Below the pieces are notes generated by a model that saw nothing but the letters and a program-made list of their open reading frames with translations, was not told the DNA's origin and did no database searches. Shown piece by piece: positions 56,828 to 64,000 of a DNA stretch of 64,000 nt (position 1 is the first letter of the stretch; each line of letters begins with the position of its first letter). Source of the stretch: Oscillospiraceae bacterium (GTDB lineage Bacteria > Bacillota > Clostridia > Oscillospirales > Ruminococcaceae); contig CAAGBS010000035.1 in the NCBI GenBank assembly GCA_900768125.1, positions 1-64,000 of the forward strand, in the 5' to 3' direction. Made by a program: the position numbers and the translations under genes.

Positions 56828-57346
56828 TCAAATCACGTCTATCTGAACTCCCCGCATTACTGCGAGAGCGTTCTCGTGAGCCGCCCTGTCAGCCGCCGCG
56901 CACGCTCTGCCATCGACTATGACCCGGCTTTCCGGCAGCGCCGCTTTCGCTATGACTGCATTCGAGATAACGCAGATATCCGTCACCAGTCCGCACAGCT
57001 CGACTTCATCGGGCTGTATCCTGCGCAGCAGGTCGGCAAGTTCCAGCGAGCCAAAAGCGGGCTTCTCCAGCACGATATCCTCAGGCTGGACTGCCTGCGC
57101 GACCTTTCCGTAAAGCGCGTGCCCGGGGGTCCCCTTTATGCAGTGCGGCACGGGGAGCTTCCTGCCCTCGGCGGTGGAGAGGTAGTCCTCGCCGTGGGTG
57201 TCCAGCGTGAATATCACCTGCCCGCCGGAACTGCGGCAGTCAGCGATTTTATCGAGTATGACAGGCTCCAGCTTCTCGGCACCCGGGAATCCCAGCGCGC
57301 CGTCCACGAAATCCACCTGATAATCTACAACGACAAGTGCTTTCAT
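56828..57346 (-). CDS. Isochorismatase-like cysteine hydrolase (nicotinamidase type)
   Basis: A 172-residue enzyme of the isochorismatase/nicotinamidase fold. The catalytic triad is visible: Asp10 (VVDYQVDF), Lys near 95 (VLEKPAFGS) and Cys near 125 (VTDICVISNA). The TLDTHGEDYLSTAEGRKLPVPHC segment, with HGE and the Leu-Pro-xx-His, matches nicotinamidase-like members more than isochorismatases, suggesting conversion of nicotinamide to nicotinate in NAD salvage, but the metal-site set (D, H, H) is only partly clear, so I leave out a symbol. The gene lies 7 nt behind glmU, so they are co-transcribed. GAGG precedes the start. Confidence 0.88.
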   Translation of the reverse strand: MKALVVVDYQVDFVDGALGFPGAEKLEPVILDKIADCRSSGGQVIFTLDTHGEDYLSTAEGRKLPVPHCIKGTPGHALYGKVAQAVQPEDIVLEKPAFGSLELADLLRRIQPDEVELCGLVTDICVISNAVIAKAALPESRVIVDGRACAAADRAAHENALAVMRGVQIDVI

Positions 57347-57353
57347 AATTACC

Positions 57354-58718
57354 TCACTTTTTCTTACGCAGGGCGTTCTTGCCCCAGTTTTCGATGACCC
57401 TCATCTGACCTCTTTCGACCGCCAGCGAATTAGCGGGGACGTTCTTCGTGACTGTCGATCCAGCCGCGGTAGTTGCGTTATCGCCGACTTCCACCGGCGC
57501 GATTAGGTTAGTATTGCAGCCGATGAACGCATTGTCGCCTATCTTCGTTCGGAACTTGTTTATTCCGTCATAGTTCGCGGTAACGCAGCCGCAGCCGAAG
57601 TTAACGCCCCTGCCGACGTCGCTGTCGCCGACATATGTGAGGTGCGCGACCGCGGTATTCACGCCGATGTCGCTGTTCTTTATCTCAACGAAATCGCCTA
57701 TCTTCACGCCCTCGCGGATAGTCGTGCCGGGACGAAGCTGCGCGAACGGACCTATCTTCACGTTGTTCTCGACCACGGAATCATAAGCCTGCACGTTGTT
57801 CAGCTGAACGTTGTCGCCGATGGTGCAGTTTTCGATGTGGGAATTAGCGCCGATGGTGCAGCCCTTTCCGATGACTGTATTTCCAAGTATCACAGTGTTC
57901 GGCAGTATCGTCGTATCGCAGCCTATTCTGACATCGGTTCCGATGATTATTCCGTCCAGCGTGATGAAGCTTACTCCCTCCTCCATCAGCCGGGACAGCT
58001 TCCTGAGCCGCGCGAGCTGGTTCAGTTCCAGCAGAGCGCCCCGGGTATTCGCGCCGAGCACGATATCGGGGTTTGCGGACTTGAACGCCTGGCGGCTGGT
58101 CAGCAGTTCAACGCAGTCGGTGAGGTAGTATTCTCCGGCGGCGTTGTTGGTGGACAGCTTCGGGAGGGTCTCCAGCAGCTTTTTCGCGCTGAACCAGTAA
58201 GCGCCGCTGTTTACCTCGCATATTCCGGCTTCCTCGGGGGAACAATCCTTTTGTTCGCGTATCGCGGAGAATGCGCCGTCAGCGCGGATTATCCTGCCGT
58301 AGCCCTTAGGGTCGTCTATCTCGGCGGTGATGACCGTCACCTCGCTGCCGGTGCTGATGTGGAGTTCCAGCGAAGCTTTCAGCGTGTCCGCGTCAATGAA
58401 AGGCGCGTCACCGTTGAGAACGCACACTGCGTCACAGCGGGATATTACCTCCTCCGCGGACTTCACCGCGTCCCCTGTGCCTTTCTGCTGCGCCTGATGG
58501 CATATCGTCACATTCCCGCCGCGCGAGGAAACATACCCTCCGGTAAGTTCCGCGCCGAACCCGGTGACGACTGCGACCTCGTCGAATCCGAAATCCTCCG
58601 CAGCGTCCAGCACCCAGCCTAACATCGGCTTGCAGAGCACCTCCGCGAGCACCTTCGGGCGCTCGGACTTCATTCTCTTTCCCGCGCCGCCCGCGAGGAT
58701 AACACATGCTGTTTTCAT
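57354..58718 (-). CDS. glmU: Bifunctional GlmU: glucosamine-1-phosphate N-acetyltransferase / UDP-GlcNAc pyrophosphorylase
   Basis: A 454-residue cytoplasmic enzyme that acetylates glucosamine 1-phosphate and couples it to UTP to give UDP-GlcNAc for cell wall. The N-terminal part has the nucleotidyltransferase signature LAGGAGKRMKSERPKVL (residues 8-24), LNGDAPFI (near 98) and the EVNSGAYWF segment (near 168). From about 250 on it is a left-handed beta helix of hexapeptide repeats (IGCDTTILPNTVILGNTVIGKGCTIGANS and so on), with the acetyltransferase site VAHLTYVGDSDVGRGVNFGCG (His near 357). Length and parts are complete. It shares a 24-bp divergent gap with the PH-domain gene, so its promoter lies inside that gene. 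Confidence 0.96.
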   Translation of the reverse strand: MKTACVILAGGAGKRMKSERPKVLAEVLCKPMLGWVLDAAEDFGFDEVAVVTGFGAELTGGYVSSRGGNVTICHQAQQKGTGDAVKSAEEVISRCDAVCVLNGDAPFIDADTLKASLELHISTGSEVTVITAEIDDPKGYGRIIRADGAFSAIREQKDCSPEEAGICEVNSGAYWFSAKKLLETLPKLSTNNAAGEYYLTDCVELLTSRQAFKSANPDIVLGANTRGALLELNQLARLRKLSRLMEEGVSFITLDGIIIGTDVRIGCDTTILPNTVILGNTVIGKGCTIGANSHIENCTIGDNVQLNNVQAYDSVVENNVKIGPFAQLRPGTTIREGVKIGDFVEIKNSDIGVNTAVAHLTYVGDSDVGRGVNFGCGCVTANYDGINKFRTKIGDNAFIGCNTNLIAPVEVGDNATTAAGSTVTKNVPANSLAVERGQMRVIENWGKNALRKKK

Positions 58719-58742
58719 AGAAAAACCGCTCCTTTTTATGAT

Positions 58743-59978
58743 ATGGAATTTATAATGTATTTTATACTGCGCCGGATATTCCTGCGCATTGACCTGACGC
58801 GTGACAATATAAGCGTGTCAAAAGGACTGCTTCTGCGGAGGCATTTCTGCATACCGTTTTCAGCGGTCACGAAAGTGGAGATACGCCGCACGCCCGTCCT
58901 GCGGCTTCTGCGTGGGAAGCGCGTGGAAATAAGCACGCTTTCCGGCGGGGTGGTATTCTACATGCGCGCACGGGAGCATATCCCGTTCCTGCCTGGGTAT
59001 GACGGCGCGTGTATCCGGGCGAAGCCGCTGCAGTCGCTGACCGGGGCTTTCGTGGACACCCGGGCGCTGAGCGGGGTTATAACTTTCGGGCTGTTCCTGA
59101 ACCGCATAGGAAACGTGTTCGGCGGCGACAGCTTCGACCGCGTTATGAACGCGCTTTCCGGCGCTGCGGAGGAAGTCACGAAGTTCCTTGCCATGCTTCA
59201 CATCGGCGTGCCGCGCGTGACTGCGTTCGCTGCGGTCTTCGTGGGCGCGGCGTGGCTGTTCGTGTTCCTCGGGAAAGCGCTGGGAATGCTTCGCTTCCGG
59301 CTGTCATGCGAAAGCGGATTCATCACGATACGGCGCGGCGTGTTCACATTATATGAATGCCGCCTTGTCCGGAATAACCTCACCGGAGTGCTGCGCTGCG
59401 ACACGCTGGCCACACTCCTTGCGAAGTCCGCGCCGCTGTACGCGCATGACGTGATGCTTTTCCCGCCCGTCACCCGCCGGACTGCCGGCCGCATTCTGGC
59501 GAAGATGTGCCGCGTCCCGCCGCCGGAAAGCGCACGTGTGAAGCCGCCGTTTTCCGCATTGTTCGGGCACTGCGCCGCCCCGCTGGGGTGGCTGGGAGGG
59601 TTCTCGGCGGCTCTGCTGCTGACTTTCATCGCGGAGCCTATCGCCGCCGACCTGATACAGTCGGTGCTGTGGTGCGGCGTGGCTGTGAGCCTGTGGTTCG
59701 CCGCCGCATATGCTGTCTACATGCGGCTTAGCTGGGTGAGCCTGTCAGATACCGCAGGGATAGCGTTCCGGCGCGGCGCACGGCTTTACACCGCGGTGAT
59801 CCCGGCGGAGAAGCTGGCGTTCACCATCGCCGGGCGCAACCTGTTCCAGAGATTTTCCGGAATGTGCGACATCACGCTGTGCAGCGCGGGAAGAAAGCGG
59901 TACTGCCTGCGGAACGTCCCGCATGACGGCGTGCGGCGGCTGTTTCAGTCCAGCACCTCCACCGATTTTACGCCGTAA
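58743..59978 (+). CDS. Membrane protein with bacterial PH (bPH2/YdbT-like) domains
   Basis: A 411-residue membrane protein of the YdbS/YdbT type: a first bPH2-like segment, NISVSKGLLLRRHFCIPFSAVTKVEIRRTPVLRLLRGKRVEI (about 19-60), a pair of helices (about 143-190), a second such segment, FITIRRGVFTLYECRLVRNNLTGVL (about 198-222), another helix pair (about 282-325) and a third, FRRGARLYTAVIPAEKLAFTIAGRN (about 341-365). Each has a run of beta strands ahead of R-x-x-V-P-x-x-x-V/L. The protein may be involved in envelope functions; the role is unknown. No good ribosome site precedes ATG 58743; ATG 58755 is an alternative. Its end overlaps the next gene by 34 nt. Confidence 0.8.
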   Translation: MEFIMYFILRRIFLRIDLTRDNISVSKGLLLRRHFCIPFSAVTKVEIRRTPVLRLLRGKRVEISTLSGGVVFYMRAREHIPFLPGYDGACIRAKPLQSLTGAFVDTRALSGVITFGLFLNRIGNVFGGDSFDRVMNALSGAAEEVTKFLAMLHIGVPRVTAFAAVFVGAAWLFVFLGKALGMLRFRLSCESGFITIRRGVFTLYECRLVRNNLTGVLRCDTLATLLAKSAPLYAHDVMLFPPVTRRTAGRILAKMCRVPPPESARVKPPFSALFGHCAAPLGWLGGFSAALLLTFIAEPIAADLIQSVLWCGVAVSLWFAAAYAVYMRLSWVSLSDTAGIAFRRGARLYTAVIPAEKLAFTIAGRNLFQRFSGMCDITLCSAGRKRYCLRNVPHDGVRRLFQSSTSTDFTP

Positions 59979-61225
59979 AGCTTCAGCGCTTCGACTGCTT
60001 CTCCGTCTATGCGCTCACCGGGCATGACTATCGGTATGCACGGCGGGCACGCGACCTGGATTCCTCCGCAGACCTTTCCGTTTGCTTCCTCCACCGGGAC
60101 GCTGTGCTGCTTTGCGAACACGGCTTCGCGGATACTGCTTTCCTGCTTCGGGCGTATCACCGGGTATTCCACCAGCGGCTGTGCGGCGCGGCGCGGGATA
60201 AGCTCCAGCGATAATTCGGCGCGCTGGCAGTCGTCCGGGGTGGTTATCGCGGAGAACAGCAGAACGACATAGTTCTCGTCCGCCATCTCGCATTCAGCGC
60301 CGTGCGCCCGCAGGAACGCCGCGAACTCGTTTCCGCTCCAGCCCCAGGCGCGGGCGTTTATCGTCACTCTCAGCGGGTCTGATTTCCTCAGCGTGAAGCC
60401 GAGTGCGGTCAGGCGCTGTTTCAGTCCCGCAACGGAAGCGCAGGCGCGGTTGACGCTGTCGGGGTCTTTCAGCAGTCTGCCGTTTACCCTGTCAAGGCTC
60501 TCCATGACGAGGTAGGACGGACTTGTGCTGCCGAAAAGCGCGGTCATTTCCTTGGCGCGGGTGAAATCCGTGCCCTTTGAGAAATGCAGGTAAGCCGCCC
60601 CGGTGAGCGCGGGGAGGGTCTTGTGCGCAGATTCCGCAGAGATGACCGGATATCCGAACTCCATCGGGTGGAGATATTCCCTTCCGAAAGCCGCCTTGTT
60701 GACGAACCTCAGATAAGAGCCGTGCGCGTTGTCCACCACCACCGGAATGCCCGGGTCATCGGCGCGGCAGGTGCCGCCGTAGTAGTCGATATTAGTGAGG
60801 AACAGCGCGTCCGCGCCGGAGAGCGCCTGCTTTGAGCAGTCAACGGCTGCGGCGGGGTACTCCTGCGGGTAGAGCCACTTGATGTCCAGCCCGAGCAGCG
60901 CCGCAGAGGAAACAAGGCTCCTGTGCGAGCAGCGTCCGGCGGCTATGGTCTTGCAGCCCTGCGCTTTCAGCATTGCGAGAGCCGCCTGTATCGCGAGGGT
61001 GCTCCCACCGGCGGAATAGCAGGTGCGTGCCGCGCCGAACAGCTTCGCGGCTATCGCTTCGCTGTGGGCGATTATCCCGCGGGAGCTGTCGGTCTCGTAA
61101 AGGCTGTCCGCACCGGATATTTCGGTGATGTCGTGGGGATTTTCGCCGTTGTGGCCGGGCATGTGCAGGCGCAGCATGCCTTTCTTCTCGTAGTCTTCAA
61201 GAAAATCTGCGATAGGTGTGTTCAT
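59945..61225 (-). CDS. PLP-dependent Orn/Lys/Arg decarboxylase-fold protein
   Basis: A 426-residue fold type I PLP protein of the SpeA/CadA-like group found in Bacillota. The N-terminus RLHMPGHNGENPHDITE (about 19-35) is the family hallmark, followed by YSAGGSTLAIQAAL (cofactor-phosphate loop), VVVDNAHGSYLRF (Asp and His near 168-171) and the PLP-lysine motif SAESAHKTLPALTGAAYLH (Lys near 200). The C-terminal part ends with ACPPCIPIVMPGERI, also typical. It decarboxylates Arg, Lys or Orn to a polyamine; which one cannot be told. It is shorter than the enteric enzymes because it lacks their N-terminal wing. Monocistronic or first before none; its 3' end overlaps the PH gene. Confidence 0.9.
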   Translation of the reverse strand: MNTPIADFLEDYEKKGMLRLHMPGHNGENPHDITEISGADSLYETDSSRGIIAHSEAIAAKLFGAARTCYSAGGSTLAIQAALAMLKAQGCKTIAAGRCSHRSLVSSAALLGLDIKWLYPQEYPAAAVDCSKQALSGADALFLTNIDYYGGTCRADDPGIPVVVDNAHGSYLRFVNKAAFGREYLHPMEFGYPVISAESAHKTLPALTGAAYLHFSKGTDFTRAKEMTALFGSTSPSYLVMESLDRVNGRLLKDPDSVNRACASVAGLKQRLTALGFTLRKSDPLRVTINARAWGWSGNEFAAFLRAHGAECEMADENYVVLLFSAITTPDDCQRAELSLELIPRRAAQPLVEYPVIRPKQESSIREAVFAKQHSVPVEEANGKVCGGIQVACPPCIPIVMPGERIDGEAVEALKLYGVKSVEVLD

Positions 61226-61248
61226 ATGTTCTCCAAACCACCCGGCCG

Positions 61249-62568
61249 TCAGTCCAGACCGAGTATTTCGTTATTTACCTCGAAGCCGTATTCAGTCTTC
61301 CACTTTTCGTATTCTTCGTTATAAAGCTTGGTCTTCTCGTTTTCCAGAAGATATGCCTGCAGGTCCTCGGTGCTTGTCTTGAGCGTATCGGCGTTGACCG
61401 TTACCTCGTCAACGTACTTCACGATGTAGTAGCCGAAATCAGTCACCGCAGTCGCAACATCGCCGGGGTTCTCAATGCTCATTGCGCATTCCTCGAACTC
61501 CTTGCCGTATACCTCCGTGCCGGGGGTAACTAAGAATGTGCCGTTGCCGCCGTCCTCGCCGTATTCCTCCATCAGCTTGTCGAAGTCCTCGCCGGCGTTT
61601 ATCTTCGCCATTATCTCATCGTACTTGTCCTGGATATCCGCGAGCTTGTCCTGGCGGTATTCGTCCGCGTCGTCGTTGCGGTCGGCGCTTCTCAGCTGCT
61701 GCATGAGGGAGTACACCGTGGAGTTGAATCCGACCAGTATGCCCTTGACCGCGCGGGAGCCTTCCGGTATCCAGATGTTGGCGTAATTCTGACCGTAGAA
61801 TGTCGCCGGGTCGCTTTCGTACTGCGATTTCAGGGAATCTATCAGCGCGGTCATGCGCTCTTCCGCCTGTTCGTAGGAGTAGGTCGCGTCCCTGCCTATC
61901 TCATCGGTCAGCTTCTGCTTTATCAGCGTTATTTCCTGCCAGCTGTAGAGATTATCCATAGTAAGCCCGCAGTCATCAAGTATCTGCTGGAACTTTTCCT
62001 CAGCCTGCGCGGTCAGTTCCTCGTCCGTGAGGGAATCGTCAGCGGAGGAAAGCGTGGTTTTAATGCCGGTTTTTATGCTCTCAATGCCGGATTCCACCTG
62101 GCTGCGTATGTCGGCTTCCTCATCGTCTGAGATAGTCATGCCGTATTCTGCGAACTTGGCGCGGACTATCCTGTCCTCGATTATCGCGTCGATTATCTGC
62201 TGGCGCGCCTGCTTTATCGTGTCGGCGTTGGAGCCGTCAGTGTCGTTATCATACCCGCTGCGCTCGAGGAAGTATTTGTATTCCCGCAGAAAATCGCCGA
62301 AAGTGATGTCCATTCCCTCGGCTCCGTTCGTGGGGGAAGCCGCGATGGTGTCCGCAGCCGTGCCGGATTCCGCGATTGAGGGGACAGGCTCCGGCTCGGA
62401 GGTCTCCGCCGTGCCGTCTGTATCTGCTGACTGCGCCGTGCCGGAGGATTCCGCAGTGGAGACCGCAGAGGCGCTTTCCGATGAAGACGCGCTCTTGATG
62501 CTGCACGCGGTGGAGGAGAGTATAACTGCCGCCGCTGTGAGTGCGGCGAGGGTCCTTGTGAGTTTCAT
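61249..62568 (-). CDS. PrsA-like peptidyl-prolyl isomerase lipoprotein (second of pair)
   Basis: A 439-residue surface lipoprotein. Lipobox SSTAC (Cys22) is followed by a Ser/Glu/Thr-rich linker up to about residue 85. Next is a SurA/PrsA-type N-terminal chaperone region with paired long helices (about 95-260), then a parvulin-like (PPIC) part with NAGEDFDKLMEEYGEDGGNG, GTFLVTPGTEVYGKEFEECAMSIENPGDV and DFGYYIVKYVDEV (about 340-400), and a helical C-terminus. It would help fold exported proteins. It follows its paralogue after 20 nt; GAAAGGACG precedes the start. Confidence 0.9.
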   Translation of the reverse strand: MKLTRTLAALTAAAVILSSTACSIKSASSSESASAVSTAESSGTAQSADTDGTAETSEPEPVPSIAESGTAADTIAASPTNGAEGMDITFGDFLREYKYFLERSGYDNDTDGSNADTIKQARQQIIDAIIEDRIVRAKFAEYGMTISDDEEADIRSQVESGIESIKTGIKTTLSSADDSLTDEELTAQAEEKFQQILDDCGLTMDNLYSWQEITLIKQKLTDEIGRDATYSYEQAEERMTALIDSLKSQYESDPATFYGQNYANIWIPEGSRAVKGILVGFNSTVYSLMQQLRSADRNDDADEYRQDKLADIQDKYDEIMAKINAGEDFDKLMEEYGEDGGNGTFLVTPGTEVYGKEFEECAMSIENPGDVATAVTDFGYYIVKYVDEVTVNADTLKTSTEDLQAYLLENEKTKLYNEEYEKWKTEYGFEVNNEILGLD

Positions 62569-62588
62569 TTTTTATCGTCCTTTCAGGG

Positions 62589-63899
62589 TCATGCTGCGGG
62601 GGATTCCGCTGAGGAAGACTGCTCGGGCGCGGAACTGCTGTCTGTGGGAGCCGTTGTGGAAGCCGCCTCGGCGGTCTGCTCCTCGCTGATATCAAGCTTT
62701 ATGTAGTCGAAATCGTAGGCGTATTCCTCGCGCCAGCCTTTCATTGCGGTGTTATAGGCGTTTGTCGCCGCGTTGGACTGCAGTGTCTCATATATAGCGT
62801 CTATCAGCGCCTTTTCGTTCTCCTCGGTCATAACCGCGTCCGAAGCGTACATCACTAAATGCCAGCCGAGGTCGGTGCCCGCCAGCGTGTAGTCGCCGAT
62901 GTTCTGTAATTCATACGCCGCCTGCTGGAACTCGGGATAGTAGCTTTCGCCGTTTGGCACCACCAGGTAGCCGTTCGGGTTGCCGGAAAGTCCGGTATCC
63001 TCGGAGTATTCCTGTGCGAGCGCGTCAAAATCCGCACCGTTGTCTAGCATGTTCTTTATCTCCTCGATACGCGGGCGGAGATTTTCGAGCGCCTTTTCCC
63101 GAGCTTTTTCTGCGCCGGCTTCATCGTTGTTTTCACGGCAGGCGGTTATCTCGGCGGCGGCATCGGAATCGAACTTTATCAGAATGTGCTTTATCATGCG
63201 GGCGTTGTCAGGCAGCCAGTAGTACTTGTAGTATAAGTCCTGCTCATAATCGGCGGGGCTGTTCTCGTACACCTGCTTTATGCCGTCGACTATCTCGGCG
63301 TACTGCTTCTCCGCGTCGCTGTATTCAACGGGAGTTTCCTCGGCGAGCTTTGCTTTCAGCTTGTCGGAGGTCTTTCCGTTGCGATACCACATCAGGATAT
63401 CGTCGCGGGTCATGCCGCATTCGGCCAGCTTCTGGTCGAAGATGTTCTCGGCTTCCTCAAGTATCGCCGCGTCTCCGTCCACCTCGCCGGTGCCGGATTC
63501 CCCAGCGTTGACGTAGCTCTTGAAGCTTTCGATGGAGCTTTCTATGTAGGTGTTGTAGTCGCTTTCGATGCTGTCAAGCTCCTCCTCGGTGAACTGGTCC
63601 ACGCCGTATTCCTTTGCCTTTTCCAGCACTATCTTTTCATTGACGAGATAGTTTATTATCGACTCGCGCTGCGAGCGGCACTTGTCCTTTACTTCATCTG
63701 CGGCGTCGTCGGCTATCTGGTTCACCAGCAGCCAGTATTTGTATTCCTTGCTGAACGCGTCATAGCTTACCGTCAGTGCGGATTTGTCGGATACTTTCCC
63801 GGTTGGCCAGGCTGCGTCCGAAGACGAGCGGACGGAACACCCGCAGGTAAGCGCTATGGCGAATGCAGCGGCTGCTGCGGCTAATTTTCTGAATTGCAT
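62589..63899 (-). CDS. PrsA-like peptidyl-prolyl isomerase lipoprotein (first of pair)
   Basis: A 436-residue lipoprotein of the same plan as the gene downstream: signal peptide with lipobox LTCGC (Cys21), SurA-like N-terminal helices (SQRESIINYLVNEKIVLEKAKEYGVDQF near 80-107) and the parvulin-like segment NGADFDALAQEYSEDTGLSGNPNGYLVVPNGESYYPEFQQAAYEL, DLGWHLVMY (about 285-350). The end is a Thr/Ala/Ser/Pro-rich tail of about 30 residues. The two proteins are clear paralogues but diverged. GAAAGGAT lies before the start, and a promoter with extended -10 lies about 50 nt upstream. Confidence 0.9.
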   Translation of the reverse strand: MQFRKLAAAAAAFAIALTCGCSVRSSSDAAWPTGKVSDKSALTVSYDAFSKEYKYWLLVNQIADDAADEVKDKCRSQRESIINYLVNEKIVLEKAKEYGVDQFTEEELDSIESDYNTYIESSIESFKSYVNAGESGTGEVDGDAAILEEAENIFDQKLAECGMTRDDILMWYRNGKTSDKLKAKLAEETPVEYSDAEKQYAEIVDGIKQVYENSPADYEQDLYYKYYWLPDNARMIKHILIKFDSDAAAEITACRENNDEAGAEKAREKALENLRPRIEEIKNMLDNGADFDALAQEYSEDTGLSGNPNGYLVVPNGESYYPEFQQAAYELQNIGDYTLAGTDLGWHLVMYASDAVMTEENEKALIDAIYETLQSNAATNAYNTAMKGWREEYAYDFDYIKLDISEEQTAEAASTTAPTDSSSAPEQSSSAESPAA

Positions 63900-63950
63900 T
63901 TTTTATCCTTTCCGGAGTGAGTTGCTCCCCTTTATGCAGTACTATAGAAC

Positions 63951-63959
63951 ATTATAGCA
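63951..63959 (-). promoter_or_regulatory. Extended -10 promoter of the PrsA-like pair
   Basis: Minus-strand TGCTATAAT with no good -35 box; extended -10 promoters can work without one. Confidence 0.6.
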
Positions 63960-64000
63960 TAACTCCGAAAAAAAATAAATACAAAAATTAAAGATAACTG

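Overview
The window is a chromosomal segment of a low-motility, GC-rich (mid-50s to 60 % by eye) anaerobic Bacillota, most likely class Clostridia, family Oscillospiraceae/Ruminococcaceae (a gut or rumen Ruminococcus-like organism). The pointers are the family mix (ECF thiamine transporter ThiT, CotH kinase, BspA-type leucine-rich repeats, DUF6062 next to tsaD, PrsA-like lipoproteins, single-chain glycyl-tRNA synthetase), Gram-positive promoters (TTGACA-17-TATAAT), strong GGAGG ribosome sites and lipobox signal peptides. No rRNA, tRNA, CRISPR array, intact transposase or prophage gene was found.

Layout. 1-6.0 kb: a dispersed repeat, a small secreted protein, uvrC, a membrane protein, rsmD-coaD-coiled-coil protein, and a rhodanese/TtcA fusion. 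6.0-6.8 kb: a gene-free block full of hairpins and a long inverted repeat. 6.8-9.7 kb: flavin reductase-like protein, thiT, MATE exporter. 9.8-13.4 kb: VTC polyphosphate polymerase-DUF4956-CotH operon, then glyQS. 15.0-21.4 kb: three-gene operon of a VWA/HExxH protein, a MoxR-like AAA ATPase and a 1171-residue LRR-DUF4132 protein. 21.5-24.4 kb: alpha-galactosidase (GH27), small zinc-ribbon protein and beta-mannanase lipoprotein (GH26), a galactomannan unit. 24.6-27.8 kb: ArsR-controlled metal export operon. 27.9-29.1 kb: D,D-carboxypeptidase. 29.2-29.98 kb: strong promoter followed by a long, non-coding, hairpin-dense transcript, the best candidate for an undescribed element. 30-34.3 kb: two zinc-ribbon membrane proteins and an OGG-type DNA glycosylase. 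34.4-37.8 kb: DUF6062-tsaD-aroK-CPBP protease. 37.8-42.1 kb: small membrane proteins and a two-component system. 42.4-56.6 kb: a starch/maltodextrin locus. 56.8-64 kb: cysteine hydrolase, glmU, PH-domain membrane protein, PLP decarboxylase-fold protein and two PrsA-like lipoproteins.

How the genes work together. The starch locus is a full pathway: a surface alpha-amylase lipoprotein cuts starch, a binding lipoprotein and two MalF/MalG permeases import maltodextrins (no ATPase gene here, so a shared MsmX-type ATPase is expected), and cytoplasmic pullulanase, 4-alpha-glucanotransferase and glucan phosphorylase finish the job; two LacI regulators sit inside it. A smaller unit does the same for galactomannan. 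The two-component promoter and the polyphosphate-operon promoter carry the same 11-bp-spaced CTGAAA repeats at the same distance from the -10 box, which suggests that the response regulator controls both. All functions are read from sequence by family recognition; no search was run.
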